DNA of 64,000 bases from Chaetorhynchus papuensis (Eukaryota; Chordata; Aves; Passeriformes; Rhipiduridae). This document shows, one piece after another, positions 21,319-34,381 of the stretch. Position numbers and translations under genes: made by a program. Numbering within the stretch: position 1 is the first letter of the stretch; each line of letters starts with the position of its first letter. The stretch is from contig VWYX01000400.1 of assembly GCA_013396525.1 (NCBI GenBank), positions 1 through 64,000 on the forward strand, in the 5' to 3' direction. The notes under the pieces were generated by a model, which ran no database searches, was not told the DNA's origin, and worked only from the letters and a program-made list of their open reading frames with translations.

Positions 21319-24300
21319 TATTTCTGTATGTATTCTATGCTGCTATAAAGTCATATGTATATTTATACATATATATAACAAAAGTCTAGATCTATTGTGT
21401 GAAATCAAAACAATATACTAAGCAATGTAACAATTAGTTAAGAAAGTTATTTTAAAAATAGCTCAACTTGAGAAAAAATTGAAAGTATAAAAATGCTGTT
21501 GTCTTTCAAGATTACAATATTTCTTTTTTTTCCTCAAAAATTTTAGGAGTCATTTATCTTAAAGTAGTAAGCAGAAAAACGTCTTTGGGTTTAATTCAGT
21601 AATGTTGGTAAAGAACAGTGCATTTTGTTTCTCATGAGGCAGCTGATTATGTAACTGTTCAGATGCTAACAAAGTTTTATTCACGTATGATAAAATTTAT
21701 ACAGCTGTTTACACACAGTTTTGCTATACATTAATTCAATGTATTTCTAAAAATCATGAATGACATGAAGGACTCTTCATAAATTGTGTTTACATGTCTG
21801 AGACTTCACTAAAATACCCCCAAATTCAGATGGTTTTTGTATCTGGAAAACATACATGGAACAAGATAGGAAACAAACTGTTCTGATAGGAAGAGGAAAG
21901 ATACTGTGATGAGAAATAATAAGATGGTGACAGTTTGGGGGAGAATAGACAGCCCCTTTCTGATGGTTATAGAGTTTGTACAGAAAAGCGGCACATTCCC
22001 TATGCAATCTGACAATTTAGTTTTCATTCCTTGTATGGAAAAGCTCTTAAATATTCCAGAACAAACCCAAGAAAATTTCCCAGATTAAGCAATCCAGTAA
22101 AACTCCTTGGCACAGAGTGAAGGCTGAATGCAGGTAAAAATTTTCAGAAGAATGTTTTTGAAAGTCACAGAGGAGGAAACGAGATCTATACATGAACGAA
22201 GTAACAGAGTTAAGGTGACCTTTAAAAACAATAGGAGTTAAACACTGCATGGCTTAACAATGATCAACCAAATTGACCTTGATTAGGACTCTGGACCATA
22301 CAAAGATGGTCCAGGTGCACCCCTTAGATATGGATCTGGTGCAAGAGTAGAAAGAACACAGGCTCTTTTTCTTATTCTCTTTCCTGAAGCATCTGCAACT
22401 GGTAGCTGCTGGAGACAGGATACTGCTTTAAAAGAATATTTATTCTTCTCCATAAGGATATTATCTTATGACACTTTTTTTTTTTCAGACCGACATTTTA
22501 AAGTACTATATCTTTGAATGAATAATTTTCCTGAAAAAATATGGCCTAGATAAAGGCTATTCCCTGGTAGTATTTGGGAAGACTTGCAAATTAACACAAA
22601 TATTTCACAAAACAATGCTAAGCAAGATTTTACTTTCATCATTTGCCTGTAGAGTATAACAATAGCAGCCTAAAAACTTCTTCTTTCATGTAAATCGAGT
22701 GATTTTGTCAGTGTGTTATTTTATGCTTCACCTCTAAACTGCTCTTTGCTCTTATTTTCTGTAGTTCACAGTTAAGGATATGTTTGGCTTCAAAACAAAA
22801 TATCTAAATTCTATGTAAATTTTTCATGATTCACTGTGTGTTTGAGACCACCTATGCAGAGTGACCAGTGTGAAAGCAGTTTCAATTGCTTTAATTAGTG
22901 ATATTCCTTAGCTTTTTACAGGCACTGGCTCTATAGCCTGTTGCTGTTACTTTCAGTGGGAGCAAAGAGATATTAGTAAATGTCAAATTTATTGGACTGA
23001 CTTGCATTCATTATTAAGTTTCTGCACTTTTAGCAGAGCAATACTTGGCGCATATTCATTTATTTAAAATTCCTTAGCAAATACATTTTTCTTTTTGGTT
23101 CAGTTTTCATCTTCTTTGGTCTACATCCATTATCAAGTGAAACCTGTCAAATGAACCTCTTATCTTTGTGGAATGCCAGGATTCTTCACACATTCAGTAA
23201 AAATACAGTAAAGTAAAATAAAATAAATAAAAAACTTCTCTCGTTTATTTCATTTTTACAGATTTTTGACAATACCTTTTATGTTTTTTATAGCATATTT
23301 TGATTTGGCAGAGACAAAGCTGTTACATTCTTCTGAGTTTTTCTTGCTTATACTTTCATACATTTATATATAAGAGAATCGTGCTAGGAGAGAAAGAAAG
23401 ATTAGTACAACAAATATTGAAATTGTAAAATGGCTCAAACCAAATTAGTATCAGTTCTGAGGTAATTTTTGCATTAGAAAGTTAGTCGAATAACAAATGA
23501 TTGGGTAATAAAAAGTGTATTACATATCCAGAGTAGAAAGGGAAAGATAAAACTTGTTAAAGACAAAATGAGAACCTCTTCTTACTTCTGTAGTGGAACC
23601 AGGAACTATGAGTTGAAGCCGGCATTTGACTGCTACAAGTTTGGTTGGATTTTTGTTTGTTTGTTTGAATTGGGTTGGGTTCTTTGTTTGTTTGTTTTCC
23701 CAAAATGACGTGTTTCTTCTGATAGTATCAGAATTAGTGGGCGAAGCTGAGGGAAATTGTGGCTGTTAAAGCTAAAATGGTACAAGTGAAGGTTGGACAA
23801 ATTCATAAAAGAGAAGTCCTGTGAAGGTTACTGATTGCATAAGACACCTCATGCATTCTCATGCAGTATAAATCTCAGTCAGTATAAAGTGTTGAAAACT
23901 AAGGGAATATTCAATGAAAATATCAGTCTTGTTCTTGTTTTCCACAGTCATTTGTTTTGGGCTGCTTCTGAGGGAAAATAATACTGGTTTACCTGAACTT
24001 TTAAAAATTCCTGGTGTAATACCTTTTATGTTGTTATCTTTGCTGAGCTTTGTAAACATTGGTGATTTTTATCCTATAAATTTTGTCCCCAGCCTCGTCA
24101 CTTCATCAGTAACTCAGTGCTCCCCCATCCTTCTACAGTTTAAAACACAACTGGATCACTCCAGCTTCCTCAGACTAATCTCTGCTGCAACTCCTATTTT
24201 CTTTCCCTCTGCCATTGTTTTGACTGCTAGCAGCATACACTACAGCAGCATTAATGTTATATAAGCCTATGTAGTACAACACATTTGTTTGTGCCAAAGG

Positions 24301-24809
24301 CCAAAGAAAGCACTTCGAATGTCTGTTATTAAATAAATATATAAATTATTAATGCCTGATTTAATTTGTAGACAAATTATTTGCACCCTGAATCAGCTAT
24401 TAAATGTGAAATTACCTACTCTCTAATATACCCTAAGAATTTTTATTTTTATATTTTTAACTGAAACTTATGTCTTTCCATGTAAGAGCTCTCTGTGGAC
24501 AAAATGTATATTATGAAAGTAAAAGTCTCACTGAAAATGTATCAACCTGCTCACTTCTTGTCATATGGTCAGATGTAGTGGTGTGTTGGCTGCACTCTCT
24601 CTGTTAGTACAGGAGCTGAATGTAGAACAAGACAGGATGAAAGTCCCTCAGACTGACAGCCTGTGCTTCAGCTCATGATAAAACATGCTTCAAAACAGGA
24701 AAAGAAGAAAGGTAAATATCACTTTAAAAAAACTTCCAGCGTACTTGGTTCAATATTATTGACTGGGTGTTTCATGAGACAAAAAAATTTAGATATGTGT
24801 ACATTCATC
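21319..24809. other. Unique AT-rich DNA, no gene recognised
   Basis: 3.5 kb with no clear gene. The T/G tract at 23641-23699 is low complexity (TTTG units). A 116-codon plus-strand frame at 23914-24264 is leucine/serine-rich and resembles no family I know. A weak CR1-like patch lies at 23780-23850. Confidence 0.55.
23780..23850 (+). mobile_element. Possible very old CR1 fragment
   Basis: AAGGTTGGACAAATTCATAA followed by GTTACTG resembles an internal segment near the 3' end of some CR1 subfamilies. The match is short and degraded. Confidence 0.25.
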
Positions 24810-25136
24810 TGTTGTGGTTTAACCCCCACCAACAACTAAGCATCACACAGGTGGTTATCCCCTCTCCCCACCAGAAGGATGGGATGAAGAGAACTGGAAG
24901 GGTTAGAGTGAGAAAAAACATGGGTTGAGATAAGAACAGTTTAAAATGATAATAACAGTTCAAAAATATTATAATAGTAATAACATCAATAGTAGCAGTA
25001 CTACTATTACAACTGGCACTACTACTACTAATTTGTAGTGAAAAGGAAAACAAAACCAAAGAGAAATAAAATCCAAGAAAGAGGAGGGGTGCAGATGAAA
25101 AAAATTGCTTACCACCAACTGATTGATGCCGAGCCA
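24810..25136 (-). mobile_element. ERVL-type LTR, minus strand, U3 truncated
   Basis: The plus strand starts with the inverted LTR end TGTTGTGGTTTAACCCC, then CAACTAAGCATCACACAGG, GGATGGGATGAAGAGAA, AGGGTTAGAGTGAGAAAA and ATGGGTTGAGATAAGAACAG. A stretch of TAATAATAG/ACTACT trinucleotides and AAATAAAATCCAAG follows, then ATTGCTTACCACCAACTGATTGATGCC. These are the U5 and R region of an avian ERVL-type LTR. Sequence beyond about 25136 no longer matches, so most of U3 is missing. The 110-codon frame at 24805-25137 is a by-product. Confidence 0.8.
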
Positions 25137-27389
25137 CCTAACTTTCCTTGTCTGCAGTGTAAATATTTACAACAGAGCCAGTCACACTCCTCTGTGTGAC
25201 AGGTCAGTGTAGAGAATAGGTACTTCTTGGGTACAATTCTTAGCATCCTGAAGCAATCTAAACCAATCCAGCTGAACTGAGAACTTCGAGGTATCCTTCA
25301 GTTGTGACTGTGCATGGAAGGAATTTATTGTGATTGGCTCAGACATGGGTATCCATGCTACAGATAAGTTAGGTGATATCAGTACAACTCCTGTGAAATG
25401 GACCAGAGGTACAAGATTCCTGTGTGCTCACTAGTTCAAAGTGAGAATAAGAAGGATTGGTCAATTCTGATTTCTTTTGGATATCTGACCATCACTTACA
25501 TTCTGGAAGACAAGTTGTAGGACTCTGAGCAGTTTTGGAAATTCTGTCCTTCCAGTAAATAAGTGAGATTTTTAAACAGTCCTGTTTTTATGATTTTTCT
25601 TATCTGATGTAAATAATTTACAGTAATATATGTGAGAACAGCAGGTCTGAGTAGGCTGGTGTGAGATTTGGGTCTAGAAAGAGGACTGTCTTTTCTAATG
25701 AGGGGCAATTGAGAGCTACCGTATGCTCTTAACTTTCAAATTAGTAGAGCCATCTGTTAAACAAGTTGTTTTGGGTTCAGGTTTATTGTTTTTTCATTTT
25801 ACTTTTTTTCTTTTATAATTAAATTTAATTATTAAGCAATGATCCTACTTCTAAGTTCTTTACCTAGGGTTTCAAAGTTTTTCATTCGGAGATGAGATTC
25901 ATCGAGTTTTGAAAAAGTTGTAGGTCTTGAAAAGTATGAAGATCATAAACTGCTCTCTGTAAGTGTTTGGTTCAGTAGTGACTGTCTATGGTCTTTCACA
26001 TCATAGAAGCTGTGAAAACCTTCCGATCCTTAGATAGAAGCTTAGATAGAAGATATGATACTCATATATTTATCTTTGAAACCTATTAAAAGCCCCAAAC
26101 CCATTTGTTTTCATGGCAAAGAGTGTCATGTCTCAGAGAGGGGTAAAGAGCATGAATGGAGGAAATTTGTATTTCCAAAACTCATGACTCTATTCATCTT
26201 GAAATTGATTTTTTTTTCTACATATAATAAGTCTGGGTTAATATTAGAAATAAGTAAAAATAAAACAAATAAAAAACCACCCTACAACCAAAACTGAATC
26301 AAACACACTTACAGTAAATAATATTTATTTCATAAATTGAATTATTCCAGAAATTAATGCATTTCACTTTTGGCAAAACTTAAGTAGTTTGGGTTATTTC
26401 AGGAGTATGCAACTGTACAGAATTTTTTGTCCACCAGTGGAATTATAGCTTGTCTCGAACTTGTTAAAACCTTCAACTTTTCCATTTGGGCACAATTTTG
26501 TTATATGTAAGTTGCTTATAAAGACTTTGTTATTGCTACTTTATGCATTGTCACTCCCTCCTCCTTCATTTATCTTCTACTAGGGTAAAATATGCATAAA
26601 CCTTTTTATTTTTCTTTTTATTTTCTTTTAATCTTTCTCTCATTCAGTGAATTTTGGGCTGCGTTTGCCTGTTTTGGCTGAACTGCTGGAATTCTTCTCC
26701 TCACCTTGTTTATCCTCTGCTCTTCTCTATTTGGTCCTGCCACAGCTAGGCCGTCTTGCTGTCAAAAAATCTGGGTTTCCTCACACCCTTTCCTCAATAT
26801 ATACAACTCAGTAAACTAGCAGAAAATTATTTCCAATTTGATTTTTTTTTCTCCATTGACTGTGTAGTTTTTCCAAAGTTTGAATGAGTTGACTCAATTC
26901 TTTGATAATACAAGTGAAAATCAGAGCTGCCTTGAGGGAGACAGTAAGAATTTACAGGGAGGTAAGTGAAGTAAACAGAAAACATTTCAGAAAACAGGAG
27001 AGCATTTCAAACGCAGGGTGAAAAGGCCCAAATGTTATTTCATCCTTCAGTTGTCCCCAGCACAGCAACTCTTCTCTACCTCACATTCAGTTTAAATGGA
27101 AAGTCTTCAACTGCATTTGCTTAATAGAAATCCGTAACTAATCAGTAGGAATTATAAGCAAAGAATGGAAGAGTTTGTGTTCATTACCACTGACTGCTAA
27201 TTGCAAGGTAAACATGATGAGCTGCAGATTTACAGGTCCTATACCAGTTTTCAACTGCAGAAGTGTTCTCACTGTCATCTCTAGTTGGTGTATCTCTACA
27301 GTAAACTGGATTCCTAGTTCAACCTTACCTCTGTGCCTGATAAGATCCTGGGAGGTACATCAAGGCATGTGAATGACGGCAATATGTGA
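25137..27389. other. Unique AT-rich DNA with T/C-rich patches
   Basis: No gene seen. A pyrimidine-rich patch (26608-26645) and short T runs occur. A perfect 12-bp tandem pair lies at 26029-26052. Confidence 0.55.
26029..26052. repeat. Two tandem copies of a 12-bp unit
   Basis: CTTAGATAGAAG occurs twice without change. Confidence 0.9.
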
Positions 27390-28058
27390 TTACAGGCAAC
27401 AGCTCCCTGCGATCTGCTGCAGCCTGAGCCCGTCCTACAGGCAACAGCCATCCCAAAACTGCTGCAGCATGGGTCACTCTTCCACATGGCGCAGTCCTCC
27501 AAGGACAAGGCTGCTCCATCATGGGAGCAGGGCCCTCTCTCCATGGATGTCCCACAGGATCACAACCTCCTCTCAGGCATCCGCCTGCTTCAGCATGGGT
27601 TCCCCCACAGGCTGCAGTTGGATCTCTGCATCCCCATGGCCCTCCATGGGCTGCAGGGGCACAGCTGCTTCACCGTGGTCATCATCACAACCTGCAGAGG
27701 AATTTCAGCTCCTGCACCTGGAGCACCTCCTCCCCCTCCTTCTCCACTGACCGTAGTGTCTGCAGAGTTGTTCTCACGTGCTCTCACTCCTCTGTTCTCT
27801 GGCTAGAAAATTACAACTGCACAGCAACCTTTGTTTTGATTTCTTCTTAACTATGTTATCGCAGAGGCATTACCAACCTCTCTCATTGGCCCAGCCTTGG
27901 CCAGTGGCATGTCCATCTTGCCTTGGCCAGTGGCATGTCCTTCTTCAGAGCCATCAGGAACTGGCTCTGCAGGACATGGTGGAAGCTTCTAGCAGCTTCT
28001 CACAGAAGCCACCTCTGTGGCCCAAAACCAAAAACCAGGCCATGCAAAACCAATATAG
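27390..28058 (-). mobile_element. GC-rich avian LTR-like repeat, minus strand
   Basis: I recognise this as an interspersed avian repeat that starts, on the minus strand, near 28058 with TATTGGTTTTGCATGG, followed by GGTGGCTTCTGTGAGAAGC, TGCTAGAAGCTTCC and GGCCAAGGCTGGGCC, and then degenerate units of about 40-45 bp containing CTGCAGCCCATGGAGG-like and GTGGAGCAG-like words. The family opens with a TG-like end as LTRs do, but I cannot name it or its class safely. The GC-rich tandem structure leaves frames of 102-125 codons open at 27373-28086 in several plus-strand frames; these are not genes. The left end near 27390 is approximate. Confidence 0.6.
27894..27945. repeat. Two tandem copies of a 26-bp unit
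   Basis: GCCTTGGCCAGTGGCATGTC followed by CATCTT (27894-27919) is repeated with one change at 27920-27945, inside the LTR-like repeat. The single change suggests a duplication later than the insertion of the repeat. Confidence 0.9.
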
Positions 28059-28697
28059 ATGGCAACTCCCACTAATACTTAAATAAATGGTTTAGGACAT
28101 GAATGACTTTAGACACATTCTTTACTCTGCCAATATGAAATATATAAAAATTCAGGGGTTGCTATGAGTCCATTTTGCTCTTCATCTGAGTATCAGTAAT
28201 TTTTCTTTGAGTTTCCTTCTTTACAGTATCCAGAGAAAGAAGGAAGCTATTTTTCCCCTTCACTTTATCATAATGTTATTGTTACTCTGACATTTTAAGA
28301 ACTTACTCAAAAGTTTTCTGTCTGTGTTATTTAATCTTACAATTAGGGATTCAAGAATATTTACTTGAAAAGTAAAAAATATGGTGATAATCAAAAAATT
28401 TTCCCATACTACACTGCTGTCACTTAAATTCAAAGTTAAGATTGTTTTTCAATTTCCTCAAAAGAAGAAAAAATAAATTAGTTTCTAGGTTGAAGATTCT
28501 GGGAGATTTATGGAGTTTTATCTGGCTAGTTGCCATGGATGTTAATTACTGTTGAGATAAGCCCTAAGGATTATGAAATTTCAAAGCTGAGAAAAAGTGC
28601 CATTCTTTGTTATATAAGGAATAAGTTCCCAAACCAGTCAGATGTTCTTGTTAAGAAGAGCATAGGGAACAGGAACAAGCTGGGATAGCTGTAGTCT

Positions 28698-28856
28698 TGG
28701 GGTTTTTTGTTTGTTTTGGTTTTTGGTTGGTTGGTTTGTTTTTTTAGTGTGGGGTTGGTTTATTTTGTTTGTTTTCTTTGGGTTTTTTGTTTGGGTTTTT
28801 TGTTTGTTTGGGTTTTGTTGTTTAGTTTTTAATTTTTTAAATTTTTTTTCCCCCTA
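28698..28856 (+). repeat. GTTT/T-rich low-complexity tract
   Basis: About 160 bases made almost only of G and T on the plus strand (GTTTGTTTTGG, TTGGTTGGTTGG, GGGTTTTTTGTTTG), ending in T runs and CCCCC. Similar but shorter tracts occur at 23641-23699, 37578-37620 and 38518-38595, and the complementary A/C form at 44211-44258. Confidence 0.85.
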
Positions 28857-29915
28857 TTTCTGTTTCAGGTGAAATGCCCCTTTTACATTTCCAGTCTTTA
28901 TCCCCTTCCTTTGGGGAATGTGAGGAGGTAAGGTGGTGCCTCTTGTCTTGGTTATGAAACCTTTCTTTTGTTGCTTTAGTTAAATTCTCTCTTTGATTTG
29001 TAGCTATATTTATCTCCAGTATTTTCTGAGCCATCAGCAAAAATATTCAAAATATCAACAAGAAGAAGTGATAATATGAACAGTGAAGACACTTTAATTG
29101 TTTTCTGCATTAGGTCAGATAATTTAAAAAGTGGTGTTTAAAAATGAGGTTATCATTCTTCTTAAAATACAAACATTGGAAACATAAAAAGGGAGCCTTT
29201 GATCTGTATTAGGAAAAAGGGGTAAAGGTTTATCAGCTTCAATGGATTTTGTTTTCACTGTGGAAAATTTGACATAGCTGTACCTTTTCAGCTGAATAGC
29301 ATGCCTTCAAATGCCCAGAATCAACCATGGAGGATGTTATGTACTTAAATTTAATAAGCAAAAAGGCAAAAGAGATTTAAGATTCCTCAGTCTCTCCACA
29401 GAGAAGATGTGTTAGCTTTTTAATTCCTGCAGAAGAAACTAGTCTTTAAGATATATTTTTCAGACCCCAACAATGTCCTTAAGCTCTGGAGTTTTTTAGT
29501 TTCTATCAATCTGGAATAAAGTAATACAATGCCAAAAGCATTGGAAACTTGATTAAAATAAAGTAAAGCATACACTGAAGAAATATTACGAACCATATTC
29601 AACTGACAGACCTGCAAGAAATCTGGTACTTATTTACAGCAACTAATTATCTTCTTGTGAAAAAAAATCCTGAAATTGGTTCATTATTCTCTAAAGAAAA
29701 CAAGAATTAAGAGAACCTTTGCCTGCTTTGGTGCTTTTAAAATAATTTATATGAAAAACAACCTTTTATAAATTTTTATCTCAACACGAAAACTTTAGTT
29801 CACCGTTTAGCTTTCTTGAGATCATTGCCTATTCTATAGAACTGCTAATAAATACAGGAACCATATTTCTTTGACTTCTTAATCATTTTATCAGTCAGTA
29901 AATTAAACACTCAGG

Positions 29916-29962
29916 TTTAAGAAGACTAATAACATCTTCTTTTAAGAAGACTAATAACATCT
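29916..29962. repeat. Tandem duplication, 25-bp period
   Basis: TTTAAGAAGACTAATAACAT followed by CT occurs at 29916 and again at 29941, identical over 22 bases. Confidence 0.9.
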
Positions 29963-31789
29963 AGTTTAGGATTTTGGTTCAGTTTTTCTCTTCAGCTTTT
30001 CAGACTCATCTTTAGACTATGTGATTTTATTGATTCAAGGGTTGTAAAGTTTCACCACACAAACACATAGCAGTTCAGTGCTATTTGAAATCTGGCATAT
30101 TGGCTAAACTCCAGCTTCCACTGTAAAACTTCACAAATAGTACTTACATCTTGTGTAAGTTCATCCTATCCCAGGGGTATTTGGTTGCCCAAGGACTCAA
30201 ACGGTCATAGATGCCATGAATTATGCTTAAGATGTCTGTGGAGAGTAATGGAAGTCTAGGCATCAACCTCAGTGCAGATACCTGCATTAAGACACCTAAT
30301 TTAAGTGGTTTGCCTCACTTATAAATTTGGATACCTTATTTTCATGTTGAATCCCACTCAGGTCCTGATTCACTTACTGAAATGTGGCATTTGGTACTGT
30401 CTGAGGAACTCATGGGTATCTGAGCCATCCCCATAAGGTTGGTAGAAATGACACAGGGGACTTAAAGGAGACTTTTTAAATCAAGAGCTTTGGCCAGAAG
30501 AGATACGCTGGAGCAGTTTAAATATCATTTTTAGTAGATACTTTTTTTCATATAAACAGAAATGCTTAGTTTATGCAACAAAGTCATCAACTCAGGCTAG
30601 CAGATATGGCACAATATGTTGTAGAAGTCTTGTACCATCCAAAAGCAGCAACTAGAAACTTTGAATCCCAGGCAGAACAGAGTGGCCCATATGTAGGCAA
30701 TAGAATTGAATCCAGGGTGTTGACATTGGCCATGTTTAAGCTCATCATCCTAAATTCCATTTATAGCTAATGGAAAAAGAGTGACACTCTTAGGGCATAA
30801 CTGATCTAACCTAATTTAGATGTGCTCATTAAAGGTCATACTCAAGGGGCCTCTCTGAGTCAATGAGGGGCTGAAAATTGCATTAGAATAACTGCAGAAA
30901 CATTTTAAGGGAGTTTTTGTGACTGCCTGTACACTGACTCCTCACATTGAAAGTGATGAGCATATTAGTTAGCTTATGTTGGGTAAAGTTAGTAGAGAGA
31001 CATGAGTTATGATAGGCTCTAGAAGAAGCAGCTGCCGAGTTTGTGTGCACAGCAAGGGCTGACTGCTACTGTTTAGGAAAAAAAAATGGAATAGGTTGCC
31101 CTGTAGGACTCTTGTTGTCTGAGGTTAGGTTGAGTAGACTCACTAAAAAGAGAGCTGGCAGCAATGCCTTTTTTTCTGTCTGTGACATGATGTTTTTGGC
31201 ACAAACGGTATGACAGAAAGAATATTGAAGTTGAAAGATTCAGGGCAGTGGAGATTAGAGTAAGAAAGATTTCCATTAAGAAGGAAGTATCTACAACTGT
31301 GAGGTTAAATGCGACTGATATAACAGAAGCTAGAGCCTTGGGAGAAGAATAACTGTTGAAACACATGAGAGAAGCCAGAAATGTTTGGCAACTGATATTG
31401 AAAGTCTACTCAGGCAGCACCTCATTTGGTATATCTGAATATGCATCATGTTTAATTCCTCTGGTTTTGTTAGTCTGAACCAGCAAAATCTAACACCTAG
31501 GTATGATAAAGGAAGTTGGGCACGGTTTGTAAACCAGCTCAGGGTCAAGCTCTGAATCTGCAGGCAGTAAGGACACAGTAAGGGTTACTAGTTTTCAAGA
31601 ATTTATATCTAACCTCTGTACAATTACTGAAAGCAAAACGAGTGGTAAAGGCTTTTAAACCTTGTAAACCGTTGCTTCTCTATTGTGAAAGGGCTCTTGA
31701 GAAGACTAGTGAATTAAAGCAGTTGGCCTGTGGGAACTTAGGTCTAGCTGTTGTTACAGGGCAAAAGCTCTGTAAATGTTTGTTTATAC

Positions 31790-31823
31790 CCACCCACACA
31801 CACAAATATATATATGTATATAT
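31790..31823 (+). repeat. CCCA/CA and TA microsatellite
   Basis: A compound stretch of CCCACCCACACACACA followed by ATATATATATGTATATATG. Confidence 0.85.
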
Positions 31824-33189
31824 GACAGCTATAAATAGTGAAAACAAACTGTTAGAAAAGTGCTCGAGGCATACAAAAAAACTTTAAGATTCAAAACAAA
31901 GAGCATATTCATTATACTGCTATTGAAATATGAGTAGAATATTACATAGGAAACTATTTGGTTAGACATTGAATATGTTTTCAGAAGTTTTTGAGCTACT
32001 TAGTCTTAAGCAACTTTATAAACTCTGTGACTATAACCCCCATTCTTAATTTTAGAATTAGACCCAAGGAATACACAATTCACTTCTGCTTTTTAAAGAG
32101 CTGGTCCAGGGGCAAAACAAAGATAAAGGCAGGCTGACCTTCCATGAGGCCTAGGTGGACAGACCTTGTGATGCTTTCCATAAAGACGGTACAGGTAAAC
32201 TATAGAAAGAGTAGCTTGCCTCTAACCCTGAGCAAAGTCTGAAGAAATGCCACATCTATCAGGTTGTGGTGGCAGATCTAGGCCTGAAGGTAGAAAACCA
32301 AAAGAGCAGGTCAAATCTCTAAGTATGGAAAGCTGTATTTAAGTATAACTGCTCTCTCCTAAGAAATCTCTAGAGTTATATCTTATTGAACTGTAAAAAT
32401 GTGTAAATCTGGAGCAAGATAACAGACTATCATGCATCCTTTACCTGTCTTGGATGATTCATCTCTAAAGATCCTTACCCACACCTAGGAGCAGCAGACT
32501 TTGTTATACTGGGTGTTATAAACAAATTAAAGAAATAAAGAAGAAAAAGGCTCCTGACTTTATGAACAAACAGAAAACATAGAGAGATAACTACAGAAAG
32601 GCTATAATATTGCTAATAATTTTTGACAAACCTCTTGTGAAATGCTTTGGATTTAAAACTTGTAACTAAATTAAGATAAAAATAGGTGTCAAGGGAAGAA
32701 GGATCTAAGGAAATGGACAAAAGATTGTAAAGGAACAAGGTTTTTCTTTGTACAAATGTAACTGGCCATGGCCCAGGACCAAACTGGTTTAAATAACCTT
32801 GGACTACAAATTACGCAAAAAGCTACATCAAATCTGCTTTAAAATATAATTCAGTACCTATTTATAATGAGGAGCATTTTGTTTCTTTTGCTTGTTTGGG
32901 TTTTTTCGTCTGCATACATATTGCCTCTAGGTTAAATGACTGGATCCTTAACATGTCAAAGATAAGGGGATTTATTTAAAACTTAATGAGTAGCTGTGAA
33001 AGACGTGGGGACCAGAGATTAGATGAGTCACAGACCAAGCCATTCTATCAGTATCTTTTGTAGCCCAAATACATGTTTGTGAACAATATTAGAGTAAATG
33101 AAACAGTCTTTGCAGAACGCATTCAGATAGCCAGATCTCATTCCACAGGGAGCCATTTATGGTAGTCAAGAAGAGGTACACCACTCCAG

Positions 33190-33604
33190 TGAAGACAAGC
33201 TGAGACAGTTGGGTTGTTCAGCCTGGAGCAGAGAAGTCTCTGGAGAGATCTTATAGCAGAATGCCAGTATTTAAAGGGGGCCTACAAGAGTGCTAGGAAG
33301 GGACTTACTACAAGAGCATGTAGTGACAGGACAAGGGGCAATGGCTTTAAACTGAAAGAGGGCAGGTTTAGATTAGATATTAGGGGAAATTCTTTACTAT
33401 GAGGGTGGTGAGATATTGGAACAGGTTGCCCAGAGAAATTGTGGATGTCCCATCCCTGGACATGGGGAAGGCCAAGCTTGATGGGGCTTTGATCAACTTG
33501 GTCTTGTGAAAGGTGTCCCTGTCCATTGCAAAGGGGTCAAAACTAGTTCATCTTTAAGGTGCCTTCCAATCCAAACTATTCTATGATAATATGATCCTAT
33601 GATA
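33190..33604 (+). mobile_element. CR1 LINE, 3' end, plus strand
   Basis: Starts near GCTGAGACAGTTGGGTTGTT, runs through CAGCCTGGAGCAGAGAAG, AGGACAAGGGGCAATGGC, TTGCCCAGAGAAATTGTGGA and CCTTCCAATCC, and ends in the decayed CR1 tail CTATGATAATATGATCCTAT. It is 5'-truncated, about 415 bp, and of intermediate age by its number of substitutions. Confidence 0.92.
33214..33402 (+). pseudogene. CR1 ORF2 C-terminal fragment
   Basis: A 62-codon frame matches the end of CR1 ORF2: SLEQRSLWRDLIAECQYLKG, AYKSARKGLTTRACSDRTRG and NGFKLKEGRFRLDIRGN, then a stop by decay. It corresponds to the same part of ORF2 as the fragment at 13470-13852 but comes from a different subfamily, as the intervening residues differ. 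It has no catalytic motif and no function expected. Confidence 0.85.
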
Positions 33605-34381
33605 TTCAAATCATGTAAGGAATGTTGTTTGAGGTTACCTATTGGGCAGCTTTGTGCTTGATCGCTGTAGACTTTATCCAGGACTGGAAACCAAATATGT
33701 TGTGCTGAACAGAGCACACAAATCAACCATCTTTCCACATTCAGCAAAAAGAAATATTTTCCCTGGCTAACAGAACACCCAGACAAACAAAATAAGTGTC
33801 CTGATACCCCCGTGTCAGTGCCTTCTCTAAGCCTGAGAGCATCAAAATCTATCCACTACTGTCTAAGTGGGTTTAATCTTATTTAAAATGTAATATTAGT
33901 TGTAAGGACTCAGAATTAGCAATAATAGAATTATTCTTTGTGCTTTTAGTAGCAGTGAGAGTTTTGATTTGCATTTGTCAGGAGCAAGTGATCCTTAATC
34001 AGTTACTGTAGAAATATGAAAGGATTGCTCTTGTATACTTTTTAAAATTACATTTGAAAATGTAGATTTTTTTAAGAGTTTTAGGGATAGGAAACAATAT
34101 TTTCTTGCATATATTTTGAACAATTAGGCACAGCTGCATACTGAAAAGCATGAGTTAGAAAATTTCTCTCATAAGCCTTCTCAGGACACATCATCTCTGG
34201 TCAGTCCTGGTCAAGGCAAATAAATAATACTGATAGCTGTAACACTATTAATGTGCTAACTTCTGAGGGAACTGATTTCTCTTTCTGCTTCGTGAGACAG
34301 ATCATGTCAGTCAATTCTATGCCAAGTTTCAAGCAGTCCACTTTCAAGCTCTTAGCATTAAATAACAAGAAGCATTGCACC

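Larger units (their letters stand above)
28857..33189. other. Unique AT-rich DNA, no gene recognised
   Basis: 4.3 kb without a recognisable gene or transposon. It holds a 25-bp-period tandem duplication (29916-29962) and a CA/TA microsatellite (31790-31823). Frames reach 97 codons (31073-31366 minus) and resemble nothing known. Confidence 0.55.

Noticed and set aside
22290..22312. GGACCAT...ATGGTCC hairpin
   Set aside because: Only seven pairs; expected by chance in 64 kb.
23914..24264. 116-codon plus-strand frame with hydrophobic stretches
   Set aside because: T-rich sequence gives leucine/phenylalanine-rich chance frames; no supporting splice or promoter context.
24805..25137. 110-codon minus-strand frame
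   Set aside because: It coincides with the truncated ERVL-type LTR.
27373..28086. Four overlapping 102-125 codon frames as a gene
   Set aside because: They are in different frames of a GC-rich interspersed repeat with tandem units.
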